64,000 nucleotides of DNA. It comes from JAJVID01 sp035275345. Lineage in GTDB: Bacteria > Acidobacteriota > Blastocatellia > RBC074. A model generated the notes under the pieces. The model did no database searches. It was not told where the DNA came from and saw only the letters and a list, made by a program, of their open reading frames with translations. Shown one piece after another: positions 51,774-61,233 of the stretch; within the stretch, counting starts at the first letter, position 1, and every line of letters begins with the position of its first letter. A program made the position numbers and the translations under genes. The stretch is from assembly GCA_035275345.1 (NCBI GenBank), contig DATEMY010000358.1, forward strand, positions 19,450 through 83,449, in the 5' to 3' direction.

Positions 51774-52200
51774 GTTCGGCTGATTACAAGGCGACGCGCT
51801 CAAGTTAGCGGTCCATGTTTACTCCTGATCGTGAAGTATCAGCGCGCGTATCCACATCTCTCCTCGGCCCCCCTGCGTCAGACAGGCAGCCGAAGCTAAT
51901 GAGATTGGCTTTCCTGTCTGTTCATTAATGGCGGTTGAGCGAAAAATTCTTCAGTCTGAAGATTTTTTTGCGACGGTGATTTTGTATTCGAGGGAGAGGT
52001 CAATGCCGCTCGGAGTGATACTACTGTCCGTCAAAACTGGGACATCTCAATCCGGGCTGACCGAGTAAGAACACGCGCGGGGATTGTCTTCCCAAATCGA
52101 CCCCAAGCCCGCGAGGGCGGAAATTTTTTCAAACCCGGCATCTCAGCTGACCATCTTAATGACTAATTTTCTAAATTCGCTGAACCGAGGTACTGTAGGG
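51774..52200. other. Non-coding region with two hairpins upstream of the VWFA gene
   Basis: The 427-base region separates the decayed block from the VWFA-related gene. It holds a hairpin CAGACAGG (51879-51886) / CCTGTCTG (51913-51920) extended by AGCC/GGCT, and a likely bidirectional terminator at 51942-51969. A promoter for the following gene should lie after that, but no boxes were assigned with confidence. Confidence 0.5.
51942..51969 (+). terminator. Likely intrinsic terminator
   Basis: TCTTC pairs with GAAGA around a five-base loop, flanked by AAAAAT on the left and seven T residues on the right, so it can act in either direction. It separates the remnant block from the VWFA gene. Confidence 0.5.
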
Positions 52201-53325
52201 ATGAATAGATGTATAAGGACAGCCGTCGCAATATTTAGCGCCCTGATTTGCTGCGCGATATGCGTCATCACAGGCGCCGCGCAAACTCAAAAGCAGAATT
52301 CAGAACAGACCATCAAGATTGACACGACATTGGTCAGTGTGCCGGTCATCGTCAGCGACCGGCAGGGCCGCTATATCGCTGGTTTAAAGGCGTCGGATTT
52401 CGCGCTCTACGAAGATCGCGTCAAGCAACCGATTGTTTTTTTCGCCGATACCGAGGACCCGATCAATGTCGCATTGGTTCTGGATACCAGCAGGAGCGCG
52501 GCGGGGGTTCTGGACGACATCAAGAAAACGGCGACGGACTTTGTCACGCAATTGCGCTCGCAAGATCGCGCGATGATCGTCACTTTTGATCGCGACATGT
52601 TGGCGCTGTGCGAGTTGACCTCGAATCGCAAAACGCTGGAACGCGCCATCGGTAATGCTCAAATCGGCGAACGCCTGGGAACGAAGTTGCGCGACGCGGT
52701 CAATGCCGTAATGAAGGAAGAATTCAGAACGGTTAAAGGCCGCAAGGCCATCGTGTTGTTGACCGACGGCAAGGACCATGGCAGCGAGATCGCCGAAGAA
52801 GCGTTGCTCGAAAACGCGGCGGAAGCCGATACCCTGATCTACTCGGTTTTTTATCTGTCCTTGCCGCCGGGGCTAGGTCGTGACCGGCAGTCCCCCCGCG
52901 GCAGGTGGGGCATTCCCGGAAGAGGCGCGGGAAGGAGACCACGAATGGGACGGCCCGATGGATTCTTCACGCCGGCCCCCGAGCTTCCCGCTCCGCCACA
53001 GCGCCCGGAAAGAGATGGGCGCCGGCAGCGACGGACAGACCGAATCGAGGAGCGCAACGAGGACGCGATGGATTTTCTGCGGCGATTGTCTGAGGTTTCC
53101 GCCGGGCGTTTCTTCAGCAGCGAAGTGAGCAATCTGAAACAGACCTTCGGACAAATTGTCGAAGAGTTGCGTCATCAATACCGGCTTGGCTTTTACCCGC
53201 CGGATCACCCTGCGGGCAGCGTCCACGCCATCAAAGTTGAAGTCGGGATCGAAGGCGCCCGCCCTGAGGTCGTTGTGCGCTCCCGTCGCAGCTATCGTGT
53301 AGCCGGAGGAGGTCAGAGCGAATAA
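52201..53325 (+). CDS. Secreted VWFA-related domain protein
   Basis: The 374-aa protein is started at ATG 52201, which gives a proper signal peptide (CIRTAVAIFSALICCAICVITGAAQ); the frame is open from 52084. It matches the VWFA-related domain widespread in Acidobacteriota: TIKIDTTLVSVPVIVSDRQG, LKASDFALYEDRVKQPIVFF, a MIDAS-type VALVLDTSRSA, AIVLLTDGKDHGS, and the C-terminal IVEELRHQYRLGFYPPD. A Pro/Arg/Gly-rich insert (about 220-280) interrupts the domain. The function of the family is unknown; adhesion or binding outside the cell is the usual guess. Confidence 0.88.
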   Translation: MNRCIRTAVAIFSALICCAICVITGAAQTQKQNSEQTIKIDTTLVSVPVIVSDRQGRYIAGLKASDFALYEDRVKQPIVFFADTEDPINVALVLDTSRSAAGVLDDIKKTATDFVTQLRSQDRAMIVTFDRDMLALCELTSNRKTLERAIGNAQIGERLGTKLRDAVNAVMKEEFRTVKGRKAIVLLTDGKDHGSEIAEEALLENAAEADTLIYSVFYLSLPPGLGRDRQSPRGRWGIPGRGAGRRPRMGRPDGFFTPAPELPAPPQRPERDGRRQRRTDRIEERNEDAMDFLRRLSEVSAGRFFSSEVSNLKQTFGQIVEELRHQYRLGFYPPDHPAGSVHAIKVEVGIEGARPEVVVRSRRSYRVAGGGQSE

Positions 53326-53392
53326 GCGATTCGGTCCTCGCTATCGGCGACCTCCAAGCGACCGACTGGCTGACTCCCGGCGACCTGGACGA

Positions 53393-55132
53393 TCAAAACT
53401 GGCGAATCAGGCTCTTGATCACCACCACCAGTTCCGCAGGTTCGACCGGTTTGGCGACATGCATCTGGAATCCGGCTTCGAGCGCTTGCATGCGGTCTTC
53501 AGGGCGCGCCAGCGCCGTCAGCGCAATCGCTGGAAGGCGCTGCGACATCGACAAGCCGCGTTGGTTTTCGAGCGCGCGGATTCGGCCAATCACTTCGTAG
53601 CCATCTTCATCCGGCATAGCGATGTCGCAAACCAGCGCGTCGAATGGCTCGTCAGCCATGATCTCTCGCGCTTGGCGCCCTGACGCGACGGCCGTTACGG
53701 TCGCGCCGCAATCGCCGAGCGTGTCCGCGATCATCAGCCGCGCGTCTTCCTCGTCATCCACCAGCAGCACGCGCACGCCGTCCAATCGCGGCAAATCCTC
53801 GAGCGGCATGGCTCCCGAATTGGCATGGATTTCGGTGATCGCGCGAGCCGGCGGCGGACGACTTTCGATCTGCGGCGCGCGCAACGGTAGCCTGACGGTG
53901 AAGGTCGCGCCTCGGCCGACGCCCGCGCTCGCGACTTCAATCAGGCCTCCGTGCAGTTCGACCAGCTGCTTAACCAGCGACAGGCCGAGCCCTAAGCCGC
54001 TGTACCGTCGCGTGCGCGAGGCGTCTTGCTGGCTGAAGCGGTCAAAGACGGCTGGCAGAAACTCCGGCTCGATGCCGATGCCCGAATCGCTGACGATGAT
54101 CCGGACCTGCCCGGCGCCCCGCTCCAACCGCAGCTCGACGCGTCCGCCTTCGGGCGTGAATTTGATGGCGTTCTGCAACAGGTTCCCAACCACTTGCTGC
54201 AAGCGCGCCGCGTCACCGATGATCTGTTGCGGTTCGGCCCCAAGCCGGGCGACGAGGTCAATTTGTTTGGCGCTTGCGGCGGGGCGCACGACGTCCAGAG
54301 CCTCTTCCAGCACAAGGAGAAGGTCGGTCGGCGCGGCGTTGAGTTTCAACTGGCCGGTGATAATGCGAGCGGTATCGAGCAGGTCTTCGATCAATTGTTG
54401 CTGCGTCTTCGCGCTGCGCTCGATGATCTTGCAATAACGCGAGACTTGCGCGGCATCGTGGGGGTTCGACCGCGCCATTCGCGCGTAACCGATTATGGCG
54501 CTGAGCGGGCTGCGAAGTTCGTGGGAGACTACCGCCAGAAACTCATCCTTCGCGCGCGCGGCATGTTCAGCTACCTCCCGCGCTCGCTTCTCCTGCATGA
54601 GCAATTGTTCGCGCTCAGCTTCCGCCTTTTTGCGTTCGGTGATGTCCTGAATTACGGCTATGAAGGATCTGTCCGACGCGCCGGCAGTTTCACGTTCGAC
54701 AGAGATAGTGAGATGAACCCAAACCACCGCGCCGTCCTTGCGCAAGTAACGTTTTTCGCGGCGATAGACAGGCGTTTCGCCGGAAAGCAGACGCGACGTC
54801 ATTTCAAAATCCGCCGCGAGATCGTCCGCGTGCGTGAGTTGTAGTAACCCAACTGCGATCAGTTCCTCGGATGTATAGCCCAGCATCTCACACAGGCGCG
54901 GGTTCACCATCAGCAAGCGACCGGCGGCGTCTATGCGCGCGATCCCGACCGCGGCATGGTCGAAGACGTTCTGTAATAGCTCTTTGGCGGAGGCAAGTTC
55001 CTCAGTCTTTTGCTCCAACGCCTCCTTCGCCCGGATGATTTCCTGCTCTGCGCGCTGACGGGCGATGAGAATGGCTTGCGCATTTTGCAGGGCGACTGAT
55101 CGCAGCAATTTCTCTTCATCATCGTCTGCCAT
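53393..55132 (-). CDS. Hybrid sensor kinase: PAS - HisKA - HATPase - receiver
   Basis: The 579-aa protein has no membrane segment. A coiled N-terminus leads to a PAS domain (about 50-170: LLQNVFDHAAVGIARIDAAG, EMLGYTSEELIAVGL, SFIAVIQDITERKKAE), a HisKA domain with the phospho-His in FLAVVSHELRSPLSAIIGYAR, an ATPase domain (NLLQNAIKFTPEGG, SDSGIGIEP, YSGLGLGLSLVKQL) and a receiver (about 455-575: VRVLLVDDEEDAR, ALVCDIAMPDEDG, FQMHVAKPVEP). Its start shares a base with the stop of the methionine synthase-like gene upstream, so the two are translationally linked. The output partner is unknown. Confidence 0.95.
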   Translation of the reverse strand: MADDDEEKLLRSVALQNAQAILIARQRAEQEIIRAKEALEQKTEELASAKELLQNVFDHAAVGIARIDAAGRLLMVNPRLCEMLGYTSEELIAVGLLQLTHADDLAADFEMTSRLLSGETPVYRREKRYLRKDGAVVWVHLTISVERETAGASDRSFIAVIQDITERKKAEAEREQLLMQEKRAREVAEHAARAKDEFLAVVSHELRSPLSAIIGYARMARSNPHDAAQVSRYCKIIERSAKTQQQLIEDLLDTARIITGQLKLNAAPTDLLLVLEEALDVVRPAASAKQIDLVARLGAEPQQIIGDAARLQQVVGNLLQNAIKFTPEGGRVELRLERGAGQVRIIVSDSGIGIEPEFLPAVFDRFSQQDASRTRRYSGLGLGLSLVKQLVELHGGLIEVASAGVGRGATFTVRLPLRAPQIESRPPPARAITEIHANSGAMPLEDLPRLDGVRVLLVDDEEDARLMIADTLGDCGATVTAVASGRQAREIMADEPFDALVCDIAMPDEDGYEVIGRIRALENQRGLSMSQRLPAIALTALARPEDRMQALEAGFQMHVAKPVEPAELVVVIKSLIRQF

Positions 55133-56196
55133 TACTGGCCTCCGATTATCTCCGCTGCGAGAGCCGTGCCGAGCACGCGCGCTCGGATCTTCGCAAAGGC
55201 CGTATCACGGCTCGTGGAAGTGTCATCGCTAAAGGGTGAGAATCCACAATCGTCCGTGGTGCCCAGTCGTTCAACCGGAATGTAGTCAGCTGCTTCGAGA
55301 ATTCGATCCCTAACTTCGGCCGGAGACTCGATGCGCGGGTCTATCGGAGCAACGACGCCGATGAATATCCGCTGATCCGGTTTCATATACCGCTGGATGA
55401 TTTTCAAGACCTGCGTGTGATCCTGCTCGCCTGCCAGCGCGATGTAGAAATTTCCCGCCTTCAGTTCGAACAAACTGGGCAGTAACTCGGCGTAATTGAC
55501 ATCTCCACTATGGGTCGAATCACGGTCACTGCCCGGGCAGGTATGCACGCCGATACGCCGGCGTTCTTCAGTGGAGAATCGCGATAGCGCGAGATTGTTC
55601 AGATCAATGAAACTGTTGAGGAGATTACCGGAGTGGTCAAGCTTGATCGCCAGGCGCCCTTCGGTGAAATCGATCTGAACCTTGTGCGCGCCCTTTTGCA
55701 GACAGCGGCGAACCTCGGTCTCGTGCTCGCGCAGCAGGTCCTCGATGAATTCCTCGCGCGAATAACCGGGAATCCCTTCGGGTGGATACATGAGGCTCAA
55801 AGCCGACGGCGAGATGACCGCCTGCTTCAAGGGCGCGTGCGCGTAACGCATCGCGGTGTCCAGGTACTGGTCAGCATATACCCTGTAACGAAATGGCCCT
55901 GCCGTGAGTCGCAGCATGCGGCGGACGTGCCCTGCAGCGAAAGGGATCCTGAAACCATCCGGAGCGGTATTCGGAAGCCCTTGCACGGAATACGTCCAGA
56001 AGTTGTGATACTTCCTCTGTTCGCCGTCAGTGATCACAGGTGAGCCAGTGGCCTCGAATCGTTCGATTGTGTCTCTAATCGCCTCATCATAGAGCGGATC
56101 CAAGTTTGGATCGGAGTCGCCTCCTGACGCTTTGACCGCCTCTATCAAATTAAGCGGTCTTGGAATACTGCCAATTGGCTCGGTTGGGATTGTCAT
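55132..56196 (-). CDS. Cobalamin-independent methionine synthase (MetE C-terminal) family protein
   Basis: The 354-aa single-domain protein resembles the C-terminal barrel of MetE: IGSIPRPLNLIEAVKA, ITDGEQRKYHNFWTYSVQ, VQIDFTEGRLAIKL, IGVHTCPGSD with a His/Cys zinc pair, and LGTTDDCGFSPFSDD with the second Cys. It lacks the MetE N-terminal domain that helps bind polyglutamyl folate, so it may use another methyl donor, or act as an MmuM/core-MetS-like enzyme. It lies in an operon with the hybrid kinase downstream, an unusual pairing. Confidence 0.85.
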   Translation of the reverse strand: MTIPTEPIGSIPRPLNLIEAVKASGGDSDPNLDPLYDEAIRDTIERFEATGSPVITDGEQRKYHNFWTYSVQGLPNTAPDGFRIPFAAGHVRRMLRLTAGPFRYRVYADQYLDTAMRYAHAPLKQAVISPSALSLMYPPEGIPGYSREEFIEDLLREHETEVRRCLQKGAHKVQIDFTEGRLAIKLDHSGNLLNSFIDLNNLALSRFSTEERRRIGVHTCPGSDRDSTHSGDVNYAELLPSLFELKAGNFYIALAGEQDHTQVLKIIQRYMKPDQRIFIGVVAPIDPRIESPAEVRDRILEAADYIPVERLGTTDDCGFSPFSDDTSTSRDTAFAKIRARVLGTALAAEIIGGQ

Positions 56197-57053
56197 GGTT
56201 GTTGTTCGCTGGTGTGTAATTCACGGGTTGGTAAACTGCTGGATACGAATGCGCGCTTACGTCATCTCAGGTTCCTCCGTAGCGATCGGTTACGTCCTTC
56301 TGGACGCACTTCGTTCACTATCTGTTTTGAAAAGTGACATCTTTAGAATCTGAACCAAAGCTATGCAACCATTGCGCCTTGTTGTAGGTGAACACGGAAA
56401 ATCTAAATGGTGGGCAAAACCAATGGTCATGATTCAGATCGGAGGAACTTTTTACGCTTGGGAAAATTCTTCCTATCGGATTGTGTAAGAATTGCCTGGA
56501 AGAACCAATTGAGCTTATCCGCGGAAATCTCCAGAAACGCTGTAAAGCCTGATTTCAGTGAGCTTATCGCGTGGTTTCTGCTTGTGAACTTCTCTGGCGC
56601 CACGGTTGCAATTGGCTAAGTGGGGCAACGAGATACCAGGTGGATTATTCCACTAACGGTGTCAGGCGATTACCAGGGTGAGGAAGGTGATCGCCAAATT
56701 TCAGGCGCTTGCAGTTATCCCACGGCTGCAAGCGCCTTTTCTATTTTGAGACTTGACGCATTGTCGATCACTCACGCCGAACAACAAGCTAGTCATCAGC
56801 CACGACAACGGGGCCACAAAAACTCTTCCTCTCTCCCAGTTTCGGCTAACACACATTTAAATTAAGGCAGAATTCGATTTAAGCTCGGGGTGTTAGTCTT
56901 CCATTTACTTCAGTCAATCATTTTCAAACTAAGCGCCAAACAACAATCACATTCCAACCTCACTGAGACAGGTTTGACTTGAAATCCTGTTCGCCCGACA
57001 GGGTGGGACAAGTGTTCACTTTTTCCGCAAGGAGATCAGAAGGAGAATTTGTT
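56197..57053. other. 857-base intergenic region between the methionine synthase-like gene and the second TonB receptor
   Basis: No frame here has a convincing domain. The region holds two consecutive hairpins on the plus strand (GGCGATTACC/GGTGATCGCC around 56667-56696, then a strong terminator at 56703-56740). The last 180 bases are AT-richer and end in AAGGAGAA before the TonB receptor start, so the receptor promoter is probably here. The two hairpins could end a small plus-strand RNA beginning further upstream. Confidence 0.5.
56703..56740 (+). terminator. Strong intrinsic terminator
   Basis: AGGCGCTTGCAG (56703-56714) and CTGCAAGCGCCT (56726-56737) form a perfect 12-bp stem with an 11-base loop, followed by TTTT and a further T-rich run. 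There is no plus-strand gene directly upstream, so the transcript it ends is unknown. Confidence 0.8.
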
Positions 57054-60000
57054 ATGAATACATCTCGGTCTTTTCAGCGCGCTGCTGGTTTGACAGTCGC
57101 GCTTCTGCTGTCACTGATTTATCTGACCCTGGCAGAACCCGCATCAGCGCAAACGTCCGCCGGAGCGATCACCGGTTCGGTCGAGGACGCCAACGGGGCC
57201 AGGCTGCCAGGCGCGAAGATTGCCGCGATTAACGGCGGCACAGGCCAGAGGCGCGAGGCCGTGTCGAACACCGACGGCGAATTTCAAATCATCGGGTTGC
57301 CTTACGGCAAATACCATGTCGAAGTGACGCTCAATGGCTTCGGCAAAAAGGCGTTCAATGAAATACAGATCGAACCGAACACCCCCTTCAGTTTGAAAGT
57401 CACGCTCACGCCGGCGGGCGTGACGGAAATAGTCAATATCACTTCGGAAGGGCAGTTGTTGCAAACTGAAAATTCCGCGCAAGCGACGGCGCTGACGGAG
57501 AAAGTATTGACTGCGCTGCCGACCGCATCGCGCAACATCACGCATCTGATCGTGGCGGAACCGGGCGTGAGCGCGCCACTGCCCGATCGCACCGGAGCGG
57601 GATTGAACATTACCACTACGCCGGGGACTCAGGCGGAAGACTCGGCGCAATCGCTCAATCCCAGCATCAATGGCGCTCGCCCGACCAATAATTCGCTGCG
57701 GCTGAACGGCATTGACGGGACGAACCTGCTCAACCGGTCGGGCGGATTGGGCAACAACCTGATCGTGCCGCTCGATTCGCTCGAAATCGTCTCGGTGCAA
57801 AGCGCGCTTTACAATTCGCCAACGGGACGCAACGGCGGCGCCAACATCGAGGTCGTCACGCGAACCGGCACGAACCAGTTTCACGGCTCGGCGTCGCACT
57901 TCCTGCAGAACGAGAAGTTCAACGCCAACGAATTCTTTTTGAACCGCAACGGCGACCAGCGCCCGAAGTTTCGCCGCAACGAAACTTCAGTTACATTCGG
58001 CGGCCCGGTGATCAAGAACAAACTCTTCTTCTTCGCCTCTGCGCAGCGCACAAACTTCCTTTCGGGGTACGCCAGCAATGCGATAGCCCGCGTCGGGCTG
58101 CCGGTGGGATTGAGCGACGCGCGCACGCCTGAGACCATCGCAAAGGTGTTGAACGATTACCTGGCCAACGGCCAGGCCGACAACAGCGGCTTTGCGGCCA
58201 ACTTCCTGTCGCGGCTACGCGCGTTTCCAGCCGATCAACAACCGGGTCTGATTACGAAGTTTTTCGGCTCGCCAAACCCGAACACGGCCAACCTGCAGTT
58301 CCGGCAAATGACGCCTGCCGACATTCATCCGGTCGCGATCAACATTCTCAACGCCAAGCGCGAAGGAGTCGGCTTCCTTATTCCGACGCCCAGGCCCGAT
58401 CTGCGCGTTCTGCCGGGAAACGGCGCTTTCGGGCGCGAATTGTTCCTGCAACAGGTGATTCCGACTGAGGTCAATTCGTGGGCAGGCGTCGGATCGTTGC
58501 AATGGACGCCACGAGAGAAAGACCGTTTCAGGTTGAATTACAACAACTCGAACAGCAACGTGGTCGAAGCGTTTGGCTGGCCGGACACGTCGCCTTCGCC
58601 GACCGACGGGCAGACCAAGGGCTGGTCGGCGTCGCTATCGCATCAACACACATTCAACACGAACCTGGTCAACGATCTGCGCCTGGGCTTTTTCGATCTG
58701 GCCAACAATCGCCTGGCGCAAAACCAGGACTTCAAAAATTCTACGCTGGGAATCTTCAACCCACTCGAATCGCTGGGAGGACTGGCCGCTCTAATGCCGA
58801 CGATTGACATCACCACGCAGTTCAATTCGGGCGGCATCGGCAACGCCTGGGACTTCTATGATCGGCAGAAGGTCTACAACCTAATCGACACGGTAAGCTA
58901 TGCGCGCGCGAGTCATTCGTTCCAACTCGGCGCCGAGTACCGCCGCATGAACCTGACGGGCGAATTTCAATCGCGCACCAACGGAGATCTCGATTATGAC
59001 ACCTGGGCGCTGTTTTTCACCGGCCACGGCGCCTCGGGCGGCGGCTCCGATCTCGACCAGGGCGATACTCGCCGCAATATGACCGCCCAAGACATCAGTT
59101 GGTACCTGCACGACGATTGGAAGGCGAGGCGCGGGCTGACGCTCAATCTCGGCGTGCGTTACGACTTCTTCGGCAACTTCACGGATTCCGAGGGGAGGCT
59201 TGGCGCGTTCATCACCGAGGCGCTTTCGAAAGAGACGGGGCTGCCGGTCGGTTATCAAGCGCCGGCGAACAGCCGAATCTTCAAGCCGGAGTTCAAGCCG
59301 CTGGACATCGGGCTTTATGTCGAACCTGGCGTCCCAATCGATCTGCGCCAAATCAATAAGGCGAAGTATGATTCGACGCTATCAAGCGACTTCAACAACT
59401 TCGCGCCGCGCGTCGGTTTCGCCTGGCAGCCGAATTCACTGCCGAAGTTCGTATTGCGCGGCGGCTACAGTATTTTCTATGAACGCACGTCGGCGTCCTA
59501 CAAAGTAGACCTGCAACGCGCCGCGCCATTCTTCGTCTTTCAAAACGTCCCGTCGCCGGTGGACATGGCCAATCCTTATCCGCGCCTGAACATCAACCCA
59601 TTCCAACTGCCTTTCAACGTGGCCATCGCGCGCAACGCCAACGGCGCGCCGCGCTGGATTCGCGGCGACGGCCAGGAATTTCCCTCGACCGAGCCGTTCG
59701 GCGCGAAGAGCAACGTCTACATCCACCCGAACATTCGCGCGCCCTACCTGCAGCAATGGTCGCTCAACGCGCAGTACGAAGCGCTGAAAGGCGTCGCGTT
59801 CGACCTGCGCTACGTCGGATCGCGCGGCGTGGGCTTGGTGGGACGTTACAATGTGGCGCAGGCGGTCGATCCACGCGTGACGCCGGTCAACGGCTTCACG
59901 GACATTCGCGACCGCAACCGATCAACGGCCAACCCCGATGGGGCGCTGATCAATCCCGACTTTTTCGTCCCCGCGCAGTTTCTTGGCCTGAGCCGGAGTG

Positions 60001-60806
60001 GCGGCTTCGTGCAGGTGGCGAACGTCGGCCATTCGACCTATCACGCCATGCAGGCGGACGTGAAAGGGCGGATGTCCGGACGCTCGTTGTGGAACGTGGC
60101 GTATACGTTCAGCAAATCCATTGATAATATTTCGTCCGACACCGACCAGGCGCAACACGACAACACGCGGCTGTTCCTGAATCGCGGCCTGTCGAATTAC
60201 GACCGGACGCATCGGCTGACGGCGGCATATGTAGTCGACTTGCCCGGACTGAAGGGCAACCAGGAGTTCATAAATGCGCTGACCAACGGCTGGCGAGTAA
60301 GCGGCCTGCTCACGCTGCAATCGGGCGCTCCGTTTACGGTGTTTGGCCCTGCGGCGCGCAACGCCTATCAATTCCAGGTCGCGTCAGCGCGTCCCGATTA
60401 CGCGCCGGGACGCACGGGCGAATCGGCGATCAAAAGCGGGCGCGTGCAGGATCGGCTTGACCTTTATTTCGATCCTACCGCATTCGTCAACTCCGAAGAT
60501 CATTGGGGTAACGTGGGGCGCAATACGCTGCGCGGGCCGAGCCAGCGACAATTCGACATTTCGCTTACTAAGTCCACGAGATTGCGCGAGGCGATGAATC
60601 TTGAATTCCGCTGGGAGATATTCAACGCTACAAACACGCCGACCTTCGCCAATCCGGCGGCGACGATTGCGGCCGGGACATGCATCCCATCGCCCTCGCG
60701 CCAATGCGATCCTGGGACGACGACATTGCCCGGCACGGCAGGACGCATCTCTTCAACCATTGGCGGGCCGCGCACAATGCAGGTTGCGCTGAAGTTGCAG
60801 TTCTAA
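57054..60806 (+). CDS. TonB-dependent outer membrane receptor with carboxypeptidase-like N-terminal domain (2)
   Basis: The 1250-aa protein starts at ATG 57054 with AAGGAGAA upstream; 25 further codons are open before it. Signal peptide (SFQRAAGLTVALLLSLIYLT, ending in ASAQ), CarboxypepD_reg domain (AGAITGSVEDANGARLPGAK, NTDGEFQIIGLPYGKYHVEV), plug (ALPTASRNITHLIVAEPGVS, LRLNGIDGTNLLN, GGANIEVVTRTGTNQFHGSA) and a barrel of over 900 residues ending in RTMQVALKLQF. It is the larger Oar-like type and differs clearly from the one at 30.6 kb. The phosphoesterase gene that follows on the same strand may be functionally linked. The substrate is unknown. Confidence 0.94.
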   Translation: MNTSRSFQRAAGLTVALLLSLIYLTLAEPASAQTSAGAITGSVEDANGARLPGAKIAAINGGTGQRREAVSNTDGEFQIIGLPYGKYHVEVTLNGFGKKAFNEIQIEPNTPFSLKVTLTPAGVTEIVNITSEGQLLQTENSAQATALTEKVLTALPTASRNITHLIVAEPGVSAPLPDRTGAGLNITTTPGTQAEDSAQSLNPSINGARPTNNSLRLNGIDGTNLLNRSGGLGNNLIVPLDSLEIVSVQSALYNSPTGRNGGANIEVVTRTGTNQFHGSASHFLQNEKFNANEFFLNRNGDQRPKFRRNETSVTFGGPVIKNKLFFFASAQRTNFLSGYASNAIARVGLPVGLSDARTPETIAKVLNDYLANGQADNSGFAANFLSRLRAFPADQQPGLITKFFGSPNPNTANLQFRQMTPADIHPVAINILNAKREGVGFLIPTPRPDLRVLPGNGAFGRELFLQQVIPTEVNSWAGVGSLQWTPREKDRFRLNYNNSNSNVVEAFGWPDTSPSPTDGQTKGWSASLSHQHTFNTNLVNDLRLGFFDLANNRLAQNQDFKNSTLGIFNPLESLGGLAALMPTIDITTQFNSGGIGNAWDFYDRQKVYNLIDTVSYARASHSFQLGAEYRRMNLTGEFQSRTNGDLDYDTWALFFTGHGASGGGSDLDQGDTRRNMTAQDISWYLHDDWKARRGLTLNLGVRYDFFGNFTDSEGRLGAFITEALSKETGLPVGYQAPANSRIFKPEFKPLDIGLYVEPGVPIDLRQINKAKYDSTLSSDFNNFAPRVGFAWQPNSLPKFVLRGGYSIFYERTSASYKVDLQRAAPFFVFQNVPSPVDMANPYPRLNINPFQLPFNVAIARNANGAPRWIRGDGQEFPSTEPFGAKSNVYIHPNIRAPYLQQWSLNAQYEALKGVAFDLRYVGSRGVGLVGRYNVAQAVDPRVTPVNGFTDIRDRNRSTANPDGALINPDFFVPAQFLGLSRSGGFVQVANVGHSTYHAMQADVKGRMSGRSLWNVAYTFSKSIDNISSDTDQAQHDNTRLFLNRGLSNYDRTHRLTAAYVVDLPGLKGNQEFINALTNGWRVSGLLTLQSGAPFTVFGPAARNAYQFQVASARPDYAPGRTGESAIKSGRVQDRLDLYFDPTAFVNSEDHWGNVGRNTLRGPSQRQFDISLTKSTRLREAMNLEFRWEIFNATNTPTFANPAATIAAGTCIPSPSRQCDPGTTTLPGTAGRISSTIGGPRTMQVALKLQF

Positions 60807-60856
60807 TTACAAAGCAGCGTAATTCCTTTGTGGGTTCGTTTCTTGAAGATCGGTAG

Positions 60857-60938
60857 GAGAAGCAAAAAAAGCAAAAAGGGCAAAAGTCGGCATCGGGCTT
60901 TTTCGCCTTTTTTGCCCGTTTCGCTTTTTTTGCTTCCC
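60857..60938 (+). repeat. A-rich/T-rich inverted repeat after the TonB receptor
   Basis: GAAGCAAAAAAAGCAAAAAGGGCAAAA-type sequence (about 60859-60885) faces TTTTTTGCCCGTTTCGC and TTTTTTTGCTTCC (about 60908-60937) as an imperfect inverted repeat with a short loop. The stem and T-runs could also terminate transcription of the receptor gene. Confidence 0.75.
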
Positions 60939-60967
60939 GACAATCCTCAACGTATTTAAAGATTCCC

Positions 60968-61209
60968 GGCGCTAACGGATTTTGTGGTTGTGGCTATTGA
61001 GTGGGCCCCTCCAGCGGCGAAATGTTTATACAGATTCAAGAATAAGAATTTTAGCCACGAATGAACACGAATGAACACGAATATTCTTTTCGGTCTCGCA
61101 AGTTGTTTTAGCCGCTATTTTTTGGCTCCTATTCGTGTTCATTCGTGTTCATTCGTGGCTAAAAACATTTCGATTCTCCGGGGCCGGCGCCACAAAATCC
61201 GTTAGCGCC
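60968..61209 (+). repeat. Nested palindromic element: 20-bp outer and 35-bp inner perfect inverted repeats
   Basis: The outer arms GGCGCTAACGGATTTTGTGG (60968-60987) and its reverse complement (61190-61209) are perfect. Inside them, 61049-61083 (TTTTAGCCACGAATGAACAC onward, containing the direct repeat ATGAACACGA) and 61130-61164 are a perfect 35-bp inverted repeat with a 46-base loop. CGAAATG/CATTTCG adds an intermediate match. The CACGAATGAACACGAAT motif is familiar from dispersed repeats in several phyla. The element ends 24 bases before the phosphoesterase start. Confidence 0.95.
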
Positions 61210-61233
61210 AGAAAGATTCGAAGGAAAAATCAT

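Noticed and set aside
56407..56865. Small plus-strand frames of 70 and 81 codons in the 56.2-57.0 kb gap
   Set aside because: They have no ribosome site or domain pattern, and one crosses the strong terminator hairpin.
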